From positions 1 through 44,533 of the forward strand of contig JAFXQR010000201.1 in NCBI GenBank assembly GCA_017526985.1: a DNA stretch of 44,533 nucleotides, in the 5' to 3' direction. Made by a program: the position numbers and the translations under genes. Positions 37,892-44,515 of the stretch are shown here, in pieces. Within the stretch, counting starts at the first letter, position 1, and the number at the start of each line of letters is the position of its first letter. The notes under the pieces are model-generated. The model was not told where the DNA came from, ran no database searches, and saw only the letters and a list, made by a program, of their open reading frames with translations. This DNA is from Lachnospiraceae bacterium. GTDB taxonomy: Bacteria > Bacillota > Clostridia > Lachnospirales > Lachnospiraceae.

Positions 37892-37942
37892 TTATCCTTC
37901 GATTGCACGCAGATCGCTCCGTGTCAGCCCTCGTACTTCCAT
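37892..37942 (-). pseudogene. Stub of a gene cut by TnpB element 2
   Basis: AGGAGG and ATG at 37942 open a frame [16 protein letters not shown] that stops after 16 residues, two bases before the tnpB start. A good ribosome site for so short a frame suggests that a larger gene was interrupted here. Its remainder is not recognisable on the far side of the element. Confidence 0.5.
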
Positions 37943-37952
37943 AATATACCTC

Positions 37953-38216
37953 CTATACAAAACTCATCTGCCCGTCGTCTTCCATCTCGATCGACGGATC
38001 GGTACTCTCCGGATCTGCAGAAGCTTCTGTCTTTTCTTCCCTGGTAGCGGGAGAAGGAACAGACAGATCCGGAGTCCCGTTTGTCAACACCTGTTCTTTA
38101 TACTTCTCTGCCTGCTCTCTGGAATAGCAGATTGCTCCGGTTCCGGTATATTTCCCGTCTTCATATACCGAACAGTGATAGTTGTTCATCTGCTTGCTGA
38201 TCTTTACTGTTTTCAT
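37953..38216 (-). CDS. Small acidic protein of unknown function
   Basis: 87 residues. Start at 38216 follows AGGAGGAATT. The N-terminal half (MKTVKISKQMNNYHCSVYEDGKY...) looks like a small beta-rich domain, and the C-terminal half is Glu/Asp/Pro-rich and probably disordered. No family recognised. It is the first gene after the box at 38254-38275, followed by the stub gene whose ribosome site overlaps its stop codon. Confidence 0.7.
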   Translation of the reverse strand: MKTVKISKQMNNYHCSVYEDGKYTGTGAICYSREQAEKYKEQVLTNGTPDLSVPSPATREEKTEASADPESTDPSIEMEDDGQMSFV

Positions 38217-38253
38217 TCCAATTCCTCCTGCTGGTAAACTACGGTTGCATACT

Positions 38254-38275
38254 TATATGAAAAGCGGATGTAAAA
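38254..38275 (-). promoter_or_regulatory. CATATA box, copy 15 (weaker)
   Basis: Minus-strand ATCCGCTTTTCATATA, 38 bases upstream of the start at 38216. The upstream part deviates from the extended consensus. Confidence 0.6.
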
Positions 38276-38276
38276 A

Positions 38277-39755
38277 TTACTCTTCGCTGCCCTGGAAGGT
38301 CATGATCAGCTGGTAGATCTTATCCTGCAGTACCTGCTCAAACTCCTTCCCGGAAGAAACCGCTGTCCACGCCATTGTATCCACGATCATCTCCCCGCTG
38401 CCGTCATGTGCGGTAATCTTTGTAGAAGCCATATAAGCATCTGCATCCGTATGTACTATCGTATCATAATCTGTCAAGTCCGGCTCTGCAGCAAGGAAAG
38501 CATCCAGGATACGCTTTATGGTATTTGCTCTGAAAACCGCACGCTCGTACTTCTCCTTCATTAACTCTTCTTCGGTCTTCTTCTTTGCGAATACCTCATT
38601 TTCCGGGATCGTCAGGTCCAAAAGCCCCTCGATCTGTCTGCGGACCGTATTTTCAATCCCTTCTACCATCCAATCCGGCATCGTATCGTCGCCACGGAAG
38701 GTAAAGGAAAAGTCTCGCATAGTCTCCAGATCCCCGACAATCTCCTCGGTGATCGCCCATCGGCCAAGTCCGGTAAAATCCCTGCCAATCCTGGGCCTGC
38801 GGTAATAGATGTGCCGGCTTATATGCTCAAAATCTTCTTTTCTGAGATCACCGAATAAGGATTTATTCTGATCGAAAAACGGTGCAAAACCCTTGATCTC
38901 AAGGGTATCGTTATCCATAAGGAAGCCGAAATTGTTCAGATGCCGGTCACGATTAAAAGTCAGTGCGTCCAAAACCAGCATACGGCGGTACTGCGCTTCA
39001 CAGCCATACTTCTGTACCATCTCAAACACCTCTCCGATGGTCGGATAGCGTCCGTTTAACAGCGTATACGGTGTGACCAGGCCGGTACTTTCATCCGTAA
39101 ACCACTTACAATAGCAGAGGTCTTTGCCGAATTCCTGCGTAAAATCATAAGGCACATAATATGCGCCGTTATTCATCGCTTTGGAGATCTCTGCAGACAA
39201 AACTTCGCATCTGGCGCTCCTGCTTTCATCCGAGCCGGATTTGTAGAACAGGATCCCGTCATCTGTATTTCGAAACATCCGTGGGAAAGATCCGTTGTGC
39301 AGAAGCTCCGGACAGCAGCTTAGATCTGTCTCAGCCGTCTTGATCTGCTGCATTGCCTCTGCAACGCCTAAACACGCCTGCGATACCAGCGGATTATACT
39401 GCTTCCGATAGAGTGATACCTCCTCCCAGGAGATCTTTTCTGTTTCTTCCCGCACCCAGAAAGTATCATTTAAGGACGCAGCGTGGGTATGCCGGACGAA
39501 CTCCTTCGGATCGTACAGATGCTGCATCGAGATCACACGGTCGGCCAGACTGTTATGTTCTGCTGCGCTGCGGTTCGACAGCCACTGGGAAAGCCCAAGG
39601 TTGATATCTTCTTTTTCCTCGTGCAGCAGATACCCATATGGCAGGCTTTTTCTATCACATTTCTTTGCATTGCTTACCACATAGACGGATGCATAGGACG
39701 ACCCTACATCAAAAGAAGTGATCTCTTTGTTTTTGTTCATCAGTATATAACGCAT
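38277..39755 (-). CDS. HipA-like kinase (long form)
   Basis: 492 residues. ATG at 39755 (MRYILMNKNKE) follows GGAGG. The catalytic loop LDALTFNRDRHLNNFGF (about 288-304) and metal-binding FAPFFDQNKSLFGD (about 317-330) are intact. The N-terminal region before the core is unusual for HipA and is shared with the pseudokinase at 30635-31474. The C-terminal about 150 residues are helical and acidic. HipA-type kinases phosphorylate protein targets and cause growth arrest. No HTH antitoxin is adjacent, so control may come through the pseudokinase or the box at 39796-39818. It has a monocistronic unit. Confidence 0.85.
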   Translation of the reverse strand: MRYILMNKNKEITSFDVGSSYASVYVVSNAKKCDRKSLPYGYLLHEEKEDINLGLSQWLSNRSAAEHNSLADRVISMQHLYDPKEFVRHTHAASLNDTFWVREETEKISWEEVSLYRKQYNPLVSQACLGVAEAMQQIKTAETDLSCCPELLHNGSFPRMFRNTDDGILFYKSGSDESRSARCEVLSAEISKAMNNGAYYVPYDFTQEFGKDLCYCKWFTDESTGLVTPYTLLNGRYPTIGEVFEMVQKYGCEAQYRRMLVLDALTFNRDRHLNNFGFLMDNDTLEIKGFAPFFDQNKSLFGDLRKEDFEHISRHIYYRRPRIGRDFTGLGRWAITEEIVGDLETMRDFSFTFRGDDTMPDWMVEGIENTVRRQIEGLLDLTIPENEVFAKKKTEEELMKEKYERAVFRANTIKRILDAFLAAEPDLTDYDTIVHTDADAYMASTKITAHDGSGEMIVDTMAWTAVSSGKEFEQVLQDKIYQLIMTFQGSEE

Positions 39756-39795
39756 ACCATCCCTCCGTTTTACCATATACCCGGTATTCCACATT

Positions 39796-39818
39796 TATAT
39801 GAAAAATGAAATATTACA
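39796..39818 (-). promoter_or_regulatory. CATATA box, copy 16
   Basis: Minus-strand GTAATATTTCATTTTTCATATA, 41 bases upstream of the start at 39755. Confidence 0.7.
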
Positions 39819-39837
39819 AAAACTATGGATCCTGCTA

Positions 39838-40326
39838 TTACGGCAATTCCGGATCTTCGATCTTAGGCACGAATTCCCGACAGTTTCTGGTATCCCAAAT
39901 GACCAGTCGGTCTGTACGGTCAAGATTTAAAAGCCGGTCTTCAATATTTTTCCAATCTTCTCCGCCAAAACCGCAGCCGATCCCATAGGGTACATAAACC
40001 GGAGTCGTACCGAAATCCGGATTTCGCAGTATCCCACGAATTGCCAGAACCAGTTTATCCACATCTGTGTAGATCTTTCCGCTTTTGGCCGGGTTTCCGT
40101 AGGAAAACTGGGTAAACAGATTTGCCACCCACAGATCCGGTCCCACCTGCACCATCTGGATCCTGCCAAATAATTCCTCTTTGGCGTTCTTCTCAAATGC
40201 TTTATGATACATTTCTGCCACAATAGGGTACTCTTTCATAATCGCCTTTGCAAGCCCGGCTCCCATCACATTCTGGCAGTTGACCTGCTGACAGAAAATT
40301 CCTTTTTCAATCCCGAAAAGCATCAT
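39838..40326 (-). CDS. Macro-domain protein (ADP-ribose binding or hydrolysing)
   Basis: 162 residues. The N-terminal signature VNCQNVMGAGLAKAIMKEYP (about 15-34) and the phosphate-binding loop YGIGCGFGGEDW (about 113-125) define a macro domain of the stand-alone type. Such proteins bind ADP-ribose and often remove it from proteins or DNA (DarG-like) or process ADP-ribose-1''-phosphate. GGAGGTAAC precedes the start; ATG at 40326 or 40323. No DarT-like toxin is adjacent. It is a single-gene unit with the box at 40361-40383. Compare the NADAR gene at 30191-30631. Confidence 0.9.
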   Translation of the reverse strand: MMLFGIEKGIFCQQVNCQNVMGAGLAKAIMKEYPIVAEMYHKAFEKNAKEELFGRIQMVQVGPDLWVANLFTQFSYGNPAKSGKIYTDVDKLVLAIRGILRNPDFGTTPVYVPYGIGCGFGGEDWKNIEDRLLNLDRTDRLVIWDTRNCREFVPKIEDPELP

Positions 40327-40360
40327 GTTACCTCCGTTTTATAAAAAGATTTTCTAAATA

Positions 40361-40383
40361 TATATGAAAAAGCGGAAAAATGG
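40361..40383 (-). promoter_or_regulatory. CATATA box, copy 17
   Basis: Minus-strand TTTTTCCGCTTTTTCATATA, 35 bases upstream of the start at 40326. Confidence 0.65.
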
Positions 40384-40457
40384 ATGAATTCGGATACATT
40401 AACCATTGAGAACAGAAACAAATGGCAATAAAAGTTGCCATCCACTCATCCAAAACG

Positions 40458-40485
40458 AAAAAGGGCGGCCCCCAAAGCCGCTCTT
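40458..40485 (-). terminator. Intrinsic terminator of the 40824-40498 gene
   Basis: Minus-strand GAGCGGC TTTGGGG GCCGCCC-type stem followed by TTTTTC, 13 bases after the stop. A second small hairpin (TGGCAA/TTGCCA) lies between it and box 17. Confidence 0.75.
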
Positions 40486-40497
40486 CTTTGTTACTAT

Positions 40498-40824
40498 TTA
40501 TGCTGCATCCCGCAGGATCCGCATGGTATTCAGATCCACGATCACATCCACCGGATCTTTTTCTCGATAGCTGGGCTTCTGCAGGTGGATATATCCGTTC
40601 TTCCGTATCCCGTTGACGCAGTATTCCACCGGATAGGAATAAATGGTCTTATTGCGGAATGTGGTTTTCGTATGCTTCCCGTTGATCCTGCCCTTGCAGA
40701 AATAAATATTCTTTGTTCCCTCCTGTGTTGCCAGGTCTGCTTCCACAAAAAAGATGGCTGCAGCTACAAAGACCACAGCAGATATGATGAGCGGTGTCGC
40801 CTTTGATATCAAAATAAAAGTCAT
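40498..40824 (-). CDS. Single-span membrane protein (DUF3592-like)
   Basis: 108 residues from ATG 40824 (MTFILISKATPLII), with GGGAGG nine bases upstream; an ATG at 40833 abuts the site and the longer frame to 41013 runs through a terminator. Residues about 8-28 form one membrane helix. The rest (FCKGRINGKHTKTTFRNK..YPVEYCVNGIRKNGYIHL) is a small beta-rich domain resembling DUF3592, usually exposed at the membrane. Function unknown. Transcribed from the box at 40851-40873. Confidence 0.7.
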   Translation of the reverse strand: MTFILISKATPLIISAVVFVAAAIFFVEADLATQEGTKNIYFCKGRINGKHTKTTFRNKTIYSYPVEYCVNGIRKNGYIHLQKPSYREKDPVDVIVDLNTMRILRDAA

Positions 40825-40850
40825 AGTAATCATCCTCCCCTCTGCAAGAG

Positions 40851-40873
40851 TATATGAAAAATAATATCTAACG
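40851..40873 (-). promoter_or_regulatory. CATATA box, copy 18, closest to its gene
   Basis: Minus-strand TTAGATATTATTTTTCATATA, only 27 bases from the start at 40824. If the core were a -10 element the leader would be about 20 bases and just hold the ribosome site. This strongly favours a promoter over a leader-RNA element. Confidence 0.75.
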
Positions 40874-40903
40874 AAAAAGCACACCTCTTTGGAAGAAGCG
40901 TGC
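40873..40903 (-). terminator. Second terminator of the small-RNA unit
   Basis: Minus-strand GCACGCTTCTT CCA AAGAGGTGTGC (11 base pairs with two G-T) followed by TTTTTCG. It abuts box 18. A 13-codon GTG-started frame (40907-40948) lies before it. Confidence 0.8.
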
Positions 40904-40966
40904 CGATCATTCTCGGATTTTACCCCATTCTTTTGTCTCGGTATCCACCCTTTTTTACCTCTGAAG

Positions 40967-41150
40967 AAAAAAAAGGAGTCCCCGCTGCTGCTTTCATACC
41001 TACGGGGACGCACTGTGTTCTTATGTTCAGATAATGCAGCATTATCAGCTACAGTCCTGCTCTACCTATGATTGGCACAAAGACAAGCCGTTTTGCGCAA
41101 CAGGACTGCCATGGCGGATTTGCGCTATATGATCATGAGTTCATCATATC
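40967..41150 (-). ncRNA. Putative structured small RNA driven by a CATATA box
   Basis: About 184 nt with no credible coding frame. On the minus strand it starts a few bases after box 19. It contains an 8-base-pair stem CAGTCCTG/CAGGACTG (41101-41108 with 41052-41059) enclosing GCGCAAA/TTTGTGC (41092-41098 with 41075-41081), then GATAATG CTG CATTATC (41030-41046), then a terminator stem GTCCCCG/CGGGGAC (41003-41009 with 40978-40984) followed by eight T. An alternative pairing GCGCAA/TTGCGC near 41093-41123 could compete with the second stem. I know no RNA family that matches. Confidence 0.65.
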
Positions 41151-41155
41151 TCTAT

Positions 41156-41178
41156 TATATGAAAAATAAAATTTCACA
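41156..41178 (-). promoter_or_regulatory. CATATA box, copy 19 (in front of the small RNA)
   Basis: Minus-strand GTGAAATTTTATTTTTCATATA. It overlaps the stop codon of the Pnkp-like gene (41174-41176). No protein gene follows within 300 bases; only the putative small RNA does. Confidence 0.75.
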
Positions 41179-42220
41179 CCTTCTCAGGATCTTCGTTTTC
41201 CAAATCCTGCTCTTCCTCCATTGGAATGGACGCTCTTTTATCCGCCTCATGTAAAACATCAATGGCTTTTACCAGCTCCGGATCCAGATGCTCACGGTCA
41301 AATTTCTGCCGGCGTTCTGATTGTTTCCAAATGGTATGCGGAGCCATATGCCAGTTGATCGCATTTGCTACTGTAAGTGCTGTCTCAAAAGTCTCCCTCC
41401 GGAAGGAAACCGGAGTCTCTTTCAGCCACTTGAGCAGATACATATAGGCACCGACATTATCATGTCCATAAAAATGTGCCTCTTCCGACGGTTCCCCTTT
41501 GCTATTATGAAAATCTTTCGTGTGGAACTTACCGATATCATGATATTTAGCAATATAAGCAAGATTTTCCGGGTTGTAAACACTGTCCGGATCATAACGG
41601 TCCGGGGACCCCATGATCATATGCACATTCGCAGCAGCAAGACGCATGTGGTCTCCAAGACTCTCTGCGTGATGCGGATTATCCTGCGAAAAATCATCCA
41701 GACGATCGTAATCCGGAATGGAAAAATCACCTTCATAGGCAATGAAATCGATCGTATCGAACCCGTCATAATGTTTGTCTGGCACATTGAATGCTTTGAG
41801 CATACGGTTGTAAACGAAATCCGGCACTCTGGCAAAGCCCTCTCTGTGGCTGTTGCGCTCTTTGCAGACGCTGGCCGGTATCAAAAACAGCAATGCTTCT
41901 TTCTCGCACGGAATATGCGTCAGCTCTTCCAGAAACTGTCTGCGATTTTTCCGGCTCATATTTGTAGCATCATAGATACAGTTCTTTCCGGCCAAAAGAT
42001 CTTTTTTGATCCGCTCGCGCATGATCTGAAACGCTTTTTGGTCATTTTTATGCGGATCGTCCGCTGTCGTTCCAAGTTCCAGACGGATCTGGTCGGAAGA
42101 ATGGATCACATAATCTTCTTTTTCTACCATTTCTTTTGCCCAGGTGGACTTTCCACATCCGGGAAGCCCGATCGGCATGACCAATTTTGGTTTATTTGTT
42201 ATCGTTTCACCCTGTATCAT
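41174..42220 (-). CDS. Pnkp-like polynucleotide kinase fused to an HD phosphohydrolase
   Basis: 348 residues. The N-terminal P-loop kinase has Walker A GLPGCGKST (18-26), HSSDQIR (about 40-46) and YDATNMSRKNRR (83-94), typical of T4 polynucleotide-kinase relatives. The second half is an HD domain: DHMRLAA (H191), YHDIGKFH (H227, D228), FYGHDNVG (H253). Similar fusions phosphorylate 5' ends and act in RNA repair or nucleotide processing, and phages use such enzymes against tRNA-cleaving defences. AGAGGAATT precedes the start. It is the last gene of the unit 43385-41174. With the HAD protein at 11152-11631 it may form an end-repair set. Confidence 0.88.
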   Translation of the reverse strand: MIQGETITNKPKLVMPIGLPGCGKSTWAKEMVEKEDYVIHSSDQIRLELGTTADDPHKNDQKAFQIMRERIKKDLLAGKNCIYDATNMSRKNRRQFLEELTHIPCEKEALLFLIPASVCKERNSHREGFARVPDFVYNRMLKAFNVPDKHYDGFDTIDFIAYEGDFSIPDYDRLDDFSQDNPHHAESLGDHMRLAAANVHMIMGSPDRYDPDSVYNPENLAYIAKYHDIGKFHTKDFHNSKGEPSEEAHFYGHDNVGAYMYLLKWLKETPVSFRRETFETALTVANAINWHMAPHTIWKQSERRQKFDREHLDPELVKAIDVLHEADKRASIPMEEEQDLENEDPEKV

Positions 42221-42229
42221 AATTCCTCT

Positions 42230-42274
42230 TTAATGCACTTCTTTCTTGTATGCAACAGCATCCTGTCGCAGCAT
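42230..42274 (-). CDS. Possible 14-residue peptide between two genes
   Basis: MLRQDAVAYKKEVH. ATG at 42274 follows the stop of the DUF5710 gene by one base, with AGGAGAG correctly spaced. Its stop is nine bases before the Pnkp start. It may serve translational coupling rather than act as a protein. Confidence 0.35.
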   Translation of the reverse strand: MLRQDAVAYKKEVH

Positions 42275-42275
42275 A

Positions 42276-43385
42276 TTATTCTCTCTCCTCACTATAGTAT
42301 TCAGTAACAAACTGTTTTACTTCTTTCTTGGTAAACCGGTATTCGTCACGATACCGTCTCCATACCTGATCGATCAGAGCATCTTTTTCTTTCTGTGTCA
42401 CAAGGTTTTCGTATCCGGCTTTCTTTAAGCTGTCCATGATAAGGGATAAGCCGGTCTGCCGGCGCTCTTCGTGTTCTCTTGCCCGCTGTGCTTCTACTTC
42501 TTTCAGCTCTTCACAGCAGCGATTTCGGATATTTAAGCTGTCAAAATACCAGAGCTCCACATCCGCATCCCAGCGTGCGCCAAACTCCTTTACCAGGTCT
42601 TTATCACGAAAGTCGCTGTGGATGTAATAATGCCCACCGATCTCCATTGCCAGATCATCGTTGCTGTAGGTATCCAGGATATCTTTTTTGCGGTATTCCG
42701 TATACCAAGCCGTAATTCCATCTTTCATCCACAGGGTTGCTGCGGAGATTGTATGAAAACCGTCGTCCTTCGTATACCCGACTTTCTCGATCGATTTGTA
42801 GAACTCGTTCATAATATCCCCGTGAACATACAGTCCCCTCTGGCTTTTAGATATGGAGCTCTTTGCAAACAGAGCCTTTGTCCAGCCTTTCCTGGTTTTG
42901 TCTCCGGCTGCATATTCACAGATCAATATAGTATTCATCTCGTGCGGGTCTCCAAAAGCGACCAGAAGAGAAAATCCATCCACACCACGGACAAATTCGG
43001 AAGTCCGGTAGGATGCAGCTTTTTCTTTATCCTCCAGCTTAAAATAGCAGTCCATCTGCGGAAAATAGTAATCCGGCACAAAATCAGCCCCATTCACGGA
43101 GAACACCCTGGTGTTGTGCTCATAGGTTAGGCCGATACCGTCAAAAAACGATACCCACAAAGCCGGAAGGAATTTTCGGTTGTCCAGAATATACTTTTGC
43201 TTCATATCTTCGTACCTTGCAAGCAGGTCTTCCTTAATCTGCCGGTATGCAATATCTGCACCGAACAGCGTTTTGATGCAGGTATACCCTGCCACCAGAA
43301 CATCTTCTTCGTCATCCGCAAATAATGGCAGATTCTCTGTTGCTCCACTCTCATTTTGTATTTTTGTAAGCCATTCCGGTACCAT
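42276..43385 (-). CDS. DUF5710-domain protein
   Basis: 369 residues. Start at 43385 follows TAGGAGAAAAT. Residues about 255-282 (YYIHSDFRDKDLVKEFGARWDADVELWYF) match DUF5710, a small domain often present in conjugative-element proteins and thought to bind DNA or partner proteins. The first 240 residues are a mixed domain I do not recognise (LTYEHNTRVFSVNGADFVPDYYFP..., FVRGVDGFSLLVAFG). The C-terminal 70 residues are helical and charged. First gene of the unit with the Pnkp-HD protein; box at 43426-43448. Confidence 0.8.
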   Translation of the reverse strand: MVPEWLTKIQNESGATENLPLFADDEEDVLVAGYTCIKTLFGADIAYRQIKEDLLARYEDMKQKYILDNRKFLPALWVSFFDGIGLTYEHNTRVFSVNGADFVPDYYFPQMDCYFKLEDKEKAASYRTSEFVRGVDGFSLLVAFGDPHEMNTILICEYAAGDKTRKGWTKALFAKSSISKSQRGLYVHGDIMNEFYKSIEKVGYTKDDGFHTISAATLWMKDGITAWYTEYRKKDILDTYSNDDLAMEIGGHYYIHSDFRDKDLVKEFGARWDADVELWYFDSLNIRNRCCEELKEVEAQRAREHEERRQTGLSLIMDSLKKAGYENLVTQKEKDALIDQVWRRYRDEYRFTKKEVKQFVTEYYSEERE

Positions 43386-43425
43386 AATATTTTCTCCTAA
43401 AAAACAGAAAACTATTTGTTATGTT

Positions 43426-43448
43426 TATATGAAAAATATTATTTTACA
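43426..43448 (-). promoter_or_regulatory. CATATA box, copy 20 (last in the window)
   Basis: Minus-strand GTAAAATAATATTTTTCATATA, 41 bases upstream of the start at 43385. No further copy occurs in the remaining 1.1 kb. Confidence 0.7.
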
Positions 43449-43553
43449 CCAACTATAAATATATGCTGTTTTTGCAACAAGCGGAAGCGGAATAGAAAAA
43501 CCCAGGGGTAGCACCCTCAATGCTAATAAGTTAAGCCGATAGCAACCTAAATC

Positions 43554-43600
43554 AAAAAGCACCCAATTCTCAACCAAGAGAAAAGGGTGCTTTATTTTTT
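43554..43600. terminator. Bidirectional terminator after the nuclease unit
   Basis: AAAGCACCC / GGGTGCTTT with an inner TTCTC/GAGAA stem, T-runs on both strands. It closes the 44515-43600 unit. Between it and box 20 (43449-43553) I see only a small GGG...CCC symmetry and no gene. Confidence 0.85.
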
Positions 43601-43791
43601 TACTTCACATTCTTCAATGCCTTGTTCATCTTATCCATATACTGTCTGATGGCCTGCTCTGTCGCTCCAACCTTGCTCATGCCGTGAGCCTTGCAGAACG
43701 CTTCAAATTCCTCGTGGAGAGCCTTGTCCATACAGACATTCAGATATTTGATTTCCTTTTTATCGTTCTTTTTCTTCATGGTCTTAATCAT
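43600..43791 (-). CDS. Small RHH-like protein partnered with the nuclease
   Basis: 63 residues from ATG 43791 (MIKTMKKKND), GGAG six bases upstream; 43779 is an alternative start. A basic N-terminus, KEIKYLNVCMDKALHEEFEAFCKAHG (strand then helix) and a second helix suggest a ribbon-helix-helix DNA-binding protein. It overlaps the end of the nuclease gene by 8 bases, so it is coupled to it. It may be the controller of a restriction-modification locus. Confidence 0.65.
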   Translation of the reverse strand: MIKTMKKKNDKKEIKYLNVCMDKALHEEFEAFCKAHGMSKVGATEQAIRQYMDKMNKALKNVK

Positions 43792-44515
43792 CTTCCTCTC
43801 CGATACCATCTGTATCGTAGAAGTCGTTTTCAGGAATATGCTTACGCTGTTTCTGTGAAAACTGTGAACGAACTTCCTTAATTTCAAACATCTTCTCAAC
43901 AACATATTTGAAATTATCAGAGGTATCATCTCTACGCATCTTTACGATAGCGTCATAATCAATACCGAGAATATCACAGAACTCTTTACCTGTCATAACC
44001 TCGTCTATTGTGAAGACATTCTTGAAACCTGTAACAATCTTGTCTTTATCAGACTGATTAAAGCAACAGATATAAAACTTTGTTCTGAACGGAATCTTCG
44101 GAGCGAGATGATTAACAAACAGTTCCAACATCTCTTTTTCGGCTAATGATTTCTTTGTATCAAAAGCATCACCGTCCTTCAGTTCAACCACATAGCATAT
44201 ATTCTTTGCTTTGTTGACTGTAAACGCAATAAAATCAGGTTCGTGACCTGCGAGTTTATAACTGGAAGCCTTTACAACCTTTTTAGTGCAAAGATACGAA
44301 CCGTCTGCTACAGTACCGTTATCACAATTATCAATGAAAGCATCTAAATCGGTTATTGTATTGGAACGGTTACTGATAATCTTTTCCAGTTCAGTTCCGT
44401 TTGAGATGACAGTTGACTGTGCTTTTGTAAAAATAGAAGCCATATCTTTATCGCCAACAAGTCTCTCGTAGCCACCACCACTTTGTTTCGGGTTTGAATT
44501 TCTAATCTTCGCCAT
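43784..44515 (-). CDS. PD-(D/E)XK restriction-endonuclease-like protein
   Basis: 243 residues from ATG 44515 (MAKIRNSNPKQSGGG), GGAGG eleven bases upstream; a TTG at 44521 is an alternative. The core reads EPDFIAFTVNKAKNICYVVELKDGDAFDTKKS cut into strands: D94 and E111-x-K113 give the PD-X16-ExK nuclease motif. DFIAF and VVELKDGDAFDTKK are typical of type II restriction enzymes. A methyltransferase is expected upstream, beyond the window. No CATATA box precedes it here, and neighbouring sequence lacks the box, so this may be a separate cargo island. Confidence 0.8.
   Translation of the reverse strand: MAKIRNSNPKQSGGGYERLVGDKDMASIFTKAQSTVISNGTELEKIISNRSNTITDLDAFIDNCDNGTVADGSYLCTKKVVKASSYKLAGHEPDFIAFTVNKAKNICYVVELKDGDAFDTKKSLAEKEMLELFVNHLAPKIPFRTKFYICCFNQSDKDKIVTGFKNVFTIDEVMTGKEFCDILGIDYDAIVKMRRDDTSDNFKYVVEKMFEIKEVRSQFSQKQRKHIPENDFYDTDGIGEEDD

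Noticed and set aside
40907-40948. 13-codon GTG-started peptide between two terminators
   Set aside because: It has an AAAAAAGG upstream but is too short and has no supporting context; noted only as part of the small-RNA region.
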